64,000 nt of DNA from Loripinus fragilis. Its lineage: Eukaryota > Mollusca > Bivalvia > Lucinida > Lucinidae. The notes under the pieces were generated by a model, which had not been told where the DNA came from, did no database searches, and was given only the letters and a program-made list of their open reading frames with translations. Location: assembly GCA_964019695.1 (NCBI GenBank), contig OZ026525.1, positions 86,566,779 to 86,630,778 on the forward strand, given 5' to 3'. Made by a program: the position numbers and the translations under genes. This document shows, piece after piece, positions 43,001-55,000 of the stretch. Within the stretch, counting starts at the first letter, position 1, and the number at the start of each line of letters is the position of its first letter.

Positions 43001-46000
43001 TGTGTTGTTATTTACGCGTTGTGTGAGGCCTTGCATTGCAATGCTGAAAAATGCCAGGTCCGTTATTTGCATGAAATGATTAATTATATTTTGTGCATGA
43101 ACCCCGTAAACGCTGAGCAACAATGGCTGCTGGTTAAAACGATTACGTTGGTGAATTGACGTGTTAACGCGATATGGACGTAACATTGTCACACGTGCAC
43201 GACCAGGTCTTGCACGAACTCTGACAGACCCAGTTCTGTTGTACCGGTTCATAAGATCATGAATAGTCTGTCTGGAGCAGCCAAAATAATGTGCGCTATC
43301 ATTTACCGTAGACCCCGCCGTGAGCACGCCAATAACTTGGTTTCTTTGATCTTTTGAAAGACGTACTGTCACTATACGCATGCGTATTGTAACAATAAAT
43401 TATTTTTTATTATCAGTTCTCACCTGCAAATGTTTTCTTGTCCGTTTTAAAGCTGTTAGTGAGCCACCTGATCCTGAGCAAGTGCAGCGTAAGGAACACG
43501 TTTTTCAGGCGTTGATGCTTGAATAGACCTTGGATTTGAATAAAACTTGCACAATCGTTATCCGAGACGAAATCTCGATAAGATGGGCAAATCTTACAAC
43601 GACATGCATACAAACAAAAAAGCTATTCAAAGAAATATAGTGTAAAGTTTTCATTTTGGGTCAGTGTATTTGTATTGTGAAATGACCCCACAATACGACA
43701 GACTTATCGAAGGAAATAGTATCGTGATATGATGCACTTTCAGCGAATATCAAAACAATTCTAGTTTGTAGATAGTGTGGATGCCACAATAAGCATATGA
43801 GTTAATGTTTAGTAAGCAGATTTGTTACTACATGTATTTACAATTAAATTAAAGAATCCATGCAAGTTTGGTCAAAATCCATGCACTTGTTCAGAAGATA
43901 ACGCACGGAAACCATATTTTGGACATTTCAAAGTGGCGCTGTGACCTTGAAAATTAGGTCAAGGTCAAAAAAATTTGATCAACTTTTCCCCTCCTCCCAA
44001 CACTGTATCTTTGCAAGTTTGGTCAAAATCAATTAACTGGTTCAGAAGATAATGCAGGTGAAAAAAAAAGCGTACACCGACGGGATCTGCACCAAAAACA
44101 ATATATTCCCGTGGGGGACATAAATAAAGACTCTTACCCATATGAGAATGGCTAAACACCACAAAGCAGTTTCCACTTCTCTTTGTCTGGAATTTCGTAA
44201 CATCTTGCTCTCATTGTGGCCAGCAAACATATTTTCCCTGAAGCAAATTAAATGTTAGATAATTGATTAGTTTAGGCTCAGAAACACTATTCTTAATCAA
44301 CACATGGGCAAAACACGCAAACCTTCCAAGCTTAATGCTGAAAAAAATATTTTTATGCATTTTGAAAGGCATTTCTGTCAGGAAAAAAAATATTAAAAGA
44401 AAATGATATGTGCCTACTCTACGGAGTCTACCTAAAACTTTCAAACCTGTTATCCAAAACACACTTATTTTTTATTTGGTCTTGGTGCTTTAAGAGTTAA
44501 AATTACAATTATGTACAACTGGCAGTCATGGTGCATGTATTATTAGTTCTATACAAAAATCCCCCCAAAAGTTTCCTAATGTATGTAATTGTTATTCAAA
44601 CTGAAGCTATTTAGCCTATATAATCAAAATATCTGACCCCATCGTTTTGGTTTTGGGTGATTCTTTATATCCCAGTCAATAGTTAATGGTCATGTTGGGA
44701 CGGACAGTTCACCTAACCACACTTTTTTCTTGGGCAAGCTTGACTAAGCAGTTAACCAGTACTTCCTGCACATACTTTTGCTTGTAACTGACCTCCTCCC
44801 TTCTTGAATCAGTGGAAGGGAGGAGAATGACTGTAGAAATCATTTAATGATCGATCTCCACCAAAGTATGGGACCAGACCCCGGGGACCGGACCAGGATC
44901 GAACTCGCGACCCCTGGACCTGCAACCAGACACATATCTGCAGCCAAACAGGTTACTGACTGCGCTATGCGGCCCTGTGCTTTATCATTGTGTCATTCAA
45001 CCTCATAATCTTGAAACTTGACTTTGTGCATATGAAAACCGAATTATTTGGCGCTATTAGGACACTATCTTTTGTTTGTTTTAATTGTCTCCCTCCCTTA
45101 ACAATTTTTCAGTCATGTCAGGATGATTTTCTGTCTTCCTGTGTTTAACCAGCATAAAGTGTCTTGCTCAAGGACACAGCATAGTAAATAATGTATGTTT
45201 AAACATTTAATCAAATGGTGGATTTGATAAAGCACAGGTTTAGATAAACAAAAACTTAAATGTAAATTGTTATTATTTTCTATCTTACCTATATGACTGT
45301 TTTGGGTGCTCAAAAGAACCGTCTCATTGAGAAGAAGAACCGTCTCAGTGAGATGGTTCTTTTGAGTACCCACAACATATGTTATGGATCGAAAATAAGA
45401 AAATGCCTTTTGCTACACACTGTTAACTAAAGGTCTAAAAACCAGGCTGTGGAGGGCAGTAGGTAGCGACGACAACTGCACATCCAGGGGATGTGATTTC
45501 GATCCCGGCCCGGTCCCATTCTTTTGTGGAGTTTGATCATGAAATAATTTCTGTGGTCATTCTCCTCCTTCTGCCGATTCGAGAAGGGTTTTTGTCAGTT
45601 ACTGGGTAACCGCTTGGCCAAGCTTGCCAAGGAAAAGTGTGGTTAAAATGAACTAACCGTCTCGACATGACCATAGCTGTTGACTCAGACGTAAAGAATC
45701 AAAACAAATAACTAAAGGCCTATAAAGGTGTGCATCATTTAAACCTTAAGCACCAATCACCACTGCAGCAGCAGCAGCAGCAGCAGCAGACAGAGAGCGC
45801 AGTGACTCAGTGGTAGAGTGTTTGACTTGAGACCGAGGGGCCGGGAGTTTGAGCCTCACCTGCGTCACTGCCTTGTGGTCCTTGACGAGACACATTTATC
45901 CTAACTTAGTACTGGTTCAATCCAGGAAGATCCGTCTTGTTTAACTGAAAGATTGTTGATGGGATGTAAAAACAGCAGCAGCAGGCGACAAATTTTGCTA

Positions 46001-49000
46001 CATATTTCCTAATTTTTGAAAAAATAAGGTATTTTTCATGAGAATCTCCTGCCAACAGACCATTCTCATGAAATATGCCTTATTTATTATATTTGAAAAG
46101 GCAGCAAAATTTGAAATTGTAGTCTGCTTCAAATCAGAGGTGGTGCTTTATGGGTTAATAACACCCAAGTCTTCTCAAAAGTGTGTGTGTGTGATACTAT
46201 TGCCTGATGGACCTTATTTTGATTGCATCTGACAGAATGGTAAATGTTCTAAAATTTGGAACACTCTAAAATTATGAACACCTAAAATTATCGTGGAAAA
46301 TAATTTTTAAAACATCCTAAAAAATCGAACACTGCCCTGTTTTTGAAAAGTCTATAATTAGAAACACAAGGTATTTTTGAAATCAAACATACACAAGTAA
46401 AAACAGATTTAATATAACATAATTGAGCCGTGACATGAGATTTCCAACAATGTGGTATGTGCGACCATCAAAGTCTCAGACCAGCCTGCACATATGCGCA
46501 GTCTGATCAGAGCCTTTTAGTCGCTTAAAAATTCTTTGACTTTAAGCTACTGACCGAACATCATTTGGAGTTTCTAAGCTTAAAGGGGGCTGCACAGGCT
46601 CACCTAAGTCTACTCATGTCAAAATGCCACATTGTTGGAACTCTCACGTCGCGGCTCATATCATTGTTGGAACTCTCACGTCGCGGCTCATATATATGGG
46701 TGTTAAAAAGAACCGTCTCATTGAGAACCCACAGCATATGATTTGGTTGAGAATGAGTAAATTGATTTTTATTTACACACTCTTATCTAGAGGCCTTAGA
46801 GGGGGAAAAGGCATCACCATTAACTGTTGTAAAAAGTAAGTATCTGAAACCACAGATACTTAATTTGGGCCCGAAGCAAAACCAGACCTGATATCCTCAA
46901 CCCCTTTCCCTCTACGCAGTATGCTGGCTTCCTGGTTTATCGAGGAGCTAACTAGTTGTTGTGAGATATAGAAAGATCAAAGCAAATGAACTTTTATTTA
47001 ATTACTCCACATTTGAGATTAATCATTCCTATACAATCTTACCAGAAAAAGAAAATGTGTGTTGAATTGTTCATTTCCAGATTGAGCGCTTCTCGGCAGC
47101 CATGTATGTTTTGATGACGTAATCAGGTCACCCTAGTTTATCGCGGAGTTCACTTAAATTAAAAAAAAGTTCAAAGCATAGGAAGCCAAATGCTTCAAAA
47201 GTCTTAATAAATGTTCAGGAACATTATCCCATAAAAATTAAACGTTTCAATCAATTCACAATACTTATATTTTATCTTTAGCATTAATTTAAATTGTTAT
47301 TTCGTTTTTGTTCAGTTATTAGACTGTATTGTACATTTTCAACACAGGGAGGGCACCTAAATGCACTGCCTTTCCTACAAACTTTCACTTTTGAACATAA
47401 ATGAAAGTGGATCCAGTGTGAAAAATGATCGCATTTTGCGCATGTAGCAAAAAAGATGACATACAACCTCTGATGGCTCCTGGCGATCATTTTCCAGTGC
47501 TTTTTAATTTGAATGAACGTGTCTATACAAATTGACAGTTGGCGCTAAACTGCTGTCCATTCTACCGGGATTTTTATGACTTTCCTTATAAAGAGAACAT
47601 GTGACATTTTGTATTACGTGACATCTGTCAGATACAGACGACAACTCCAACTGAGGTAAACAAACTGAATGGCTTATTAAAAAATATCCGAGCGGCTTTT
47701 ATAAGGGGAGGGGTAGTGAATAGCAATAGAAAATGGTAAACTTCGTAATGTATTTATGAAAATAATTTTATTCATCAGTTGACTTGACATATCGTCAACT
47801 TAACCTGGATTTGACGAGCTGGGGGCTTCCTTCAACTGTAGTTAGCGTAAACAATCTCGAGGGGGCGCCATGTGGGAGAAATCATGCGATTTGTATAATC
47901 CGCGGTAAAATACGATCCGCGATAAACTAGGAAGGGAGTATACGTAATTGTATTTTTACAGTTTTTGTAAATTTCAAGCTCCTTGTACCCATTGAAGGAA
48001 CACGGGAGGGGTGAATCAGCTGTTTCGGTGTTTGTTTAATTTCAATACTGTAGTAGCACTTTAATTCATTAAATTTCTGATGATCATTTATGATTTGCAT
48101 TGTTGTGTTATTAACTTACCTCAAGTTCCTGTTTCCTTGAAATCTGTGAGAAGTGTGTAAATGTGGGCACATTTTGTTTACATCAGTTGTGCATATGCTG
48201 TGTAAATTAATCAGCCTATGCTTTGTGTAAACACGGGTCATACTAAATACCGCAAGGTGCATAAGTTACCCCAAGGCAACCTCTGTGTTGACTCATCTAT
48301 CAAAGTTTACCCCAAGTGTTTACCAAAACTACATGCTAAGACAATTTCATGGAAAGAGTCATTAAAAATATTCACTTGGGGTTGATTTTAGGAAATTAAT
48401 TTCTGGCAAACATAAACATAAATACCGCCCTATGATATCCGGTGAATAGAACTGTGCATTTTTACCCATCATTAAAAAAATTAGCCACCGGAACCTGGGT
48501 GTGTGTGTGGGGGGGGGGGGGGGGGGGGTATTGTGCTGTTGTGTTCGTGTCTGAAACAGATATAGCTGTTAGAAGTTATTGTAACTCACTAACTTTTTTT
48601 TGTTATGCAATGATTTTGAACATTGCAGCATGATTCTGTCTACGCATTACATGCACGTTTCCTTTCCAGAAAACACAGTAGTCACGAAAACACATGTCAG
48701 TAGCCGAATTCACGTGGCTGTCCGACCATTCCATCATTATTAATAGGGAAATACATTTGAAATGATAACATAGATCGCCTTGCATGCATATACCTTGTCT
48801 TGTATGAGTTTGCAGTGGAGTTCTTTCAACAAACAACTATTTTGGGTTGCTCTTTCCATGCGCTTCAGATTTCTTTGTTCTCGGGAACACGAGGTAGAAA
48901 AGGCTAAGCAATAAAAAAATTCGTATAAATGGTTGTTGTAAATGACAACACATTAATGCGCAATAATCTAAAGAAAGATTATTACATTGAACATGGCATA

Positions 49001-52000
49001 ATTTTGCCAAAAAAAAAAAACACACTAATACGAAACTGCGTAGATAAAGTGACGTTTTAAATGTTGTAACAAAACGTTTTATAAACGTTGTCAGACGACC
49101 TATCGTAAAGAGATAACAATTTTAACTTATAAAATGTTGCAATGAATCCAAACACTTTGGTTTGACAGCACGTCATAATACATGTTTTGGTAATGTTGGA
49201 AATCAAACGTTCCTACAACGTTTGCCTGTGGTTGGTTCCAACACAACTTTTCCACAACGTATTGAAAACGTTATGAATACGTTTACACAACGTTGCGTTG
49301 CAACGAAACCTCTATACAACCAAACAAAAACGTTGTGAAAACGTTTTCTGTTAGCTGGGATCATAAACTTCGAAAAACCTTTTCTAAATTTTATCGCCTA
49401 TACTATGATTTGGTATCTGAATTCTATGTTGGACTTAAATCTCTCTTGTGCCAAGGACTTTCGGAACCTGAGTTCTATGGTGACTTAGTAGAATGTTGGC
49501 TCTAAAAAAAATTCAGCGCAGTTTATTAAAATAATTTCTCATCATAAAAAGATAGGCTATAACATTAATGTATTGCAACAGACTGCATGCTTAGTGGTCA
49601 ACCCAATCACGGTTGTCAACTTTGCTTTCCTCTTTAATCGCACGCCGGTGGGTCGGACTTCAGACTCTATAAAGATTCCGACATAAAGACTTATCTATAG
49701 ATGAGATGGTTGGGGCCTGATGCTTTGGCTGTTACCAGGCCTACTGGGGTTTGCTTGTTGGATTTCTTTTACTCCAGTATTCAGATTTATGTACTGTTGA
49801 GTCCTAATCTTTGCTTTATCTCCTTTTTAAATTTTGATTTATATGTTCTAGGAGATAATTCGTTAATAAGTTAGGGATATTTCATGCAAACCAAACATCT
49901 ATGTGTCTTGATCCACATCATAACTAAGGGTGAGGTTAGCGCTGTGAAACTAGTTTAAGCCATCCGGTAATTTTTACTGACCGTTCCAAGGCAGTGGTTC
50001 TTTTGTGGATTAGTTTTGTTATATATGTTTCGTGTTTGTCTTGTTTTCTTGTTTGTTTATTGCAGCCTTGTGGTCACCTGCTGGGAAAGGGCTGACCTCT
50101 TGGCTCTCTTATATGTGATATTTTATTGTGTTTTGTCACTTTTCCATGTTGTATCCTGGGTGAGGTGTGGTGCTTGATTGTATCTTTGCCATCTTTCTTA
50201 CTTCTATTTTTAGGTTATATGATAATTCCAATTATTGTTCAGCTGCACAAAAAAACAGGTAACTATATAATGCGCGGATCCAGAAGAGGGGACAGGGGTC
50301 TGGATCCCCCCTGGAAAATCATAAGTTATATGGGTTTCTATAGGGAATAAGCAATTGGACCCCCTCCCCTCCCCTAGAAAAAAGATGGACCCCCGGACCC
50401 CTCTCTGGAACCTTGGAAAGGTATAGTTATCTTTAAAAATACACCTTTGAACCCTCTGTAAATAAGCTGACTAAAAAAAAATAACAAAAACGTTGTCAAA
50501 GCTTTTTTCTGCTAGACGGACCTGGACCCCCCCCCCCCCCCCTGAAGAAAATTCCTGGTTCCGCACATGTATATTGGCATCAACCCTTCTTATATTTAAT
50601 AACAAATTTATTTGCTATTTTGTGAAGAATGAACTATTCATACTGTACATCTTTAATTTTAAATCAAAATTATAAAAAATCGAATGAAAAAATAGTTAAT
50701 GGTTGTGTGAAAATCTAATCACAGAAATATAACAAATAAACAGTACAGTATTGTGACAGTCAGTGTTCTGTGGCTCTTTCTCATGGTGCCGTGGGTCGGT
50801 CTGCGCGTGAAATTGTGGTATTTCCTGATCATACTCACTTGCCTTTTCGATTCCACGCTCCAGTTGTTATTTCTGCCTATTGCCATTTGGAGAGATGTTT
50901 TTAATTCAGTCTTAATCGTTGGGAAAGGTACATCGTACTAACTGAGCTGTTCAGTATTTATGGAAATCAACAGTTCATGTCGTAATAATTCTGCCCTCGT
51001 TGTGAAAAACATGATAGTGTAATTAGTGTGGCATGCTAACAACAAAGGCGCAGATCTGCCTGCGCGTCCGCTCTGTCTGGTGTAGCACCTTTGCCATTCA
51101 TTCCAATGAAGCTAAAATAGCAATTTGCAAAATCTCAATACTACTCCATCAGTTGGTACGAGGGACCTGGGGTAAAATTTGAGCAACCAGTAAACATGAG
51201 TTTAAAAAAAGTAGTCATTAGTGATACTACTATTTGGTCTGGTCACGTAACCTTATTCGGTAATGAGTTTGAATAGCTGTTGTCTGTCTACACAGGTGAT
51301 TTACTCAGTACATGTATTTGTAATTGTTGTAGCATTTATATGGTCGTTTTAGTTCCAGTTTATTGCAATAAAATCGCCATTATTCCTAACAATATTTAAT
51401 TAGCGTCCAGAGAATTGGTTGCAACATTATATTAGAAATATTAATTTCCTGATATTCCAGTAGACTGCTTCATTGACCACGTATAACGTATTACGAATTC
51501 GTTTCATTCGTCGGCAGTGAAGCAGTCTAATATTCAAGACGACTGAAAGGACATACTCCCCAACAGTGGCGTCCCCTAGCGGTCATCCTTCCCTCAGTAT
51601 TCCCCAACAGTGGCGTCACCTAGCGGTCATTCTTCCCTCTGAGGGAAGGATGACCGCTTGGAGACACCACTGTTGGCGAGGACATTGCTGAAAGGAAGGT
51701 TGCCACTGCTGGGTAGTTTGGTAACTCACCGTTCCTTCTCCTTTAACATTCTCTTATAGCTCTGTACATCCTCTGTAGCTGTCCTCATCTGTTTCTGTAA
51801 GGTGACCGCTTGTCTCTTCTCTAACTGTAGCTGAAACTGTAGCTGGGACAGGTCCTTACACTTCGTCGCTACTTCCGCCACCTGGTGGTAAATTACCGTA
51901 ATTGAGCTGGTACCCAGCACAAGGTACAAGTTGGCAGCGAAGATTCAAATCAGTCTGCCAATCAGAGTCTTAGTTTTCCGCCTGAAGAAACTTTGAACCC

Positions 52001-55000
52001 TTGGCTACCAATTGAGCGCCCATCAAATATTCTGATCAGCCTGCGCAGGTGCGCAGACTGATCAGAATATCCAATGGGCGCATATGCCAACTTGTACCTT
52101 TTGCTGGACACCGGACCAAATATCCTAAAGATTTGTATACGTAATCTCTTCATCAAACAAGTCGCAATATTGGAATAAGTTGGCAGATTTCCGTAAAAGT
52201 GTAGTCATGAAATGACAATTTAACAGTGTTATTCGAGTCAGACTGCTAGATCTGAATTAGAGCAGTATGATCCGGTTTGGCACTATATGCTTAAGCGTAA
52301 CTGTTTAGGTTGAAAACAAAAGAGAATTTTTGAGAATATCAAAAGGTAGCTAGCTATCAGTGATGTGGAGCAAAACCCGTAGATTGGATACTAGTACAAG
52401 CAAATTAGACCCGTCTATAAAATACTGGTCTTTATCAGGCATGAAGTCCCACGTTTTATGTGCACCCACAACTACCCAACAGCGCAAATGGAATATTTAG
52501 ATACGAGTTGTGAGTCTCAGTCATCAACTACCATTGCGTGAGTGAGCAGGATTCGTAGTAGCAGAAAAGCTGTACCAGCTATATAAAAAAATTGCCTTAT
52601 AGCCAGACATTTTACCAAGTTATGCCAAATGGACGGCCCGATAATTATCAGTTGGACGAGTGATGGTTGTTTGGTGGTATTTGCCACCCTTGTTCAACTT
52701 GATTTCGATAGAATCATTATGTAAGAAGACAGCGAGGACCTTGATAAGTCCTCGCGTTTAGTGGCGCCTGATTTATGTCTGTACTGTTTTCCATGTACCC
52801 CAAATAGATGGGCATGCTTACATGGGTTTAGTGAGCCATATACATTGCAGGTCCGTTTACCCTCAAAGACAAACTATATTTTGACAGTGAATCAAATACA
52901 AAGCATTCCGCAAGTTGTTCCAAAATTAGCTCAGTTCTTACCTGTTTTCGTAGTTCCTTCTGCATACTTTGTATTTTTACATCATTCATTTCTTTTCCTT
53001 TCTTAAACCTCTCAATTTCCTGATTAAGATTCCGCTGCTCGTCTTCAAGAGTTTTTATTACACGATCACGTTTATCAATTTCGAGTTTAATTTTAAGAAT
53101 ATCCTGTGTCGTTCTGTCTCTTTGTTCTAGCACATGCTTAGCTTCGTTCACTGCTTTCACAGCTTCCTTCGCTTCATCAACTTTTGTTTCCAATTCTGTG
53201 ACCTCTTTGCATTTTCGTTCCAGATCCTTCTCTACAAGCTCTAACCGCGCTTTCAAACGACTACACTCATCGTCGAGTTTTTCAACTTCCGTTAACAAGA
53301 GTTCCTGTTTCTTTTCCCATCTACCTTCTCTCTGCCTGTGAACATTTATTATATTTTCATCTGAATTTTTGTAATGTTTTAAGACTTCATTCTTTTCATT
53401 TAATTCCAGCTGTAAGCCTGTTATAGCCTCAGAACTCTTTCGTAATGTGATGTCAAAATCATTTTGCAACGAGGCTAACCGGAAGTAGAGATTGTATTGC
53501 TCATGGTTCAGCCGCTCGTCGATGTAGTCTCTGATTGCTCGCAGTTCGTCCATTGTGAGCTTATATGACAGCCGCTTGTGCTCACGAAACAAAGCTGAAA
53601 AATAACAGAAAATGGTTGACCATTGCCCAATTTATCGCATCAATTTTATTTAAACGTGCAGCAGCTACGTGTATCAAGTGGGTCATGCGTGGATCCAGAG
53701 GAGGGCAGGGAGTCCTGAACCCCACCCCCACCCCCCCCCCCCCGCTGAAAAATCACAACCTAGCAATATTGGTCTGTTTTCTTGCAATTTTCCCCTAAAA
53801 TCACAAAGCTACCAAGCCAGCATTCAATGTTGGGCCATCATTGGCACGCCAGCGAAACGCCATTTAAATCGCGTTTCGCTGGCAGGCGGATGATGCCCCG
53901 CTTATAGTGGTATTTGGATCCTACTACCCCCTTATCAAATAAAAAAACACAAAAAAACCCTTTAAAGTTGGACCCCCCCTCTGACAAATCGTTCTAGATC
54001 CGCTCATGACATCCACGACATGCAATTGTTGGTCATATACTTCATAAACTCCCTATTAGAGAGCTTAATAAAATCGATTTTCTCATTTTAATACAAAACA
54101 TATGTTGTGGGTATAAACATCACCTCGTCTCAATGAGGCGCTTTTTTGAGCATCCAAAATTAATGTTAAATTGAAGGATCAGAAAATATTCACAATTCTA
54201 TGCACAGAGAAAAAAAGTATAAATTTACCTATGTTATGTCTTTTATCATCTCGATTCGGAATAGGCTCATAATCATAGCCAGAAAATACTGAGGTTAAGA
54301 CCAGAAGAATGAACTTTCTAAAAAAAAAAAAGTGTTTTTTTTTTTTTTTTTTTTTTTTTCATAAAATGCAAACTTCAAAATGACATTAATTTTCTGGTTA
54401 AGGGACTCTACAAATACGTCTTGTGCATTTTTGTGCATTTTCCGCCACAGATAACTTAATTGGTGGAAATAGACAACTAGAACACTGTGTCGCACCTAAC
54501 AATTAAACAATATATAAACATTCATCATAAATATTCATCAGACCTCGAGGTTATATAACTTTTTCATGCTCAACTCAACTCGTTCTAATGCTTTTACATT
54601 CTGTAATTTGTATATATTTGTATGTGTATCTTACCGAGTTGAAATAAAATGTTTAAACAAACTGAATACGATATTTATCCTGATCATAAATGTTAAAATG
54701 GCAACAATTGTTAGCTGGATACATACACCAACTAAGAGCTTGGCAGCAAGAAAAATAATTATTTTTCAGCATTTAAGCTTTAAATAGTTGAAATTTCATA
54801 CTAAGCTGAGTTGAGCATGAAAAAAGTGTTAAAACCTTGGGGCCAGAACATGTACTCTTGTAGTCGTATTCCCAATGTTTCGATAGAGATATAGATTACA
54901 CGATTTCTATAGAACCGACAAATGGAGATATTTTTCTTATTTGCATTGATGAGCAGTAAATAGTTCACATGAGCCGGCGCATATGCGCACCTCACCAGTG

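Noticed and set aside
43413..43613. Open frame with a good donor (TTTGCAG before GTGAGAAC) on the minus strand
   Set aside because: It lies inside the Tc1 element between its TIR and the transposase start, and most likely is non-coding leader.
44050..44260. A minus-strand frame reading NCFVVFSHSHMG ... REYIVFGADP, like part of a caspase p20 subunit
   Set aside because: A stop lies just upstream, no QACRG catalytic motif follows, and the downstream part is a dispersed repeat. The likeness is too short to call.
48119..48142. 24-bp micro-exon ISRKQELE on the minus strand
   Set aside because: Splice sites fit, but at 24 bp chance is high. The phase needed by Gene B gives a different, less coil-like peptide.
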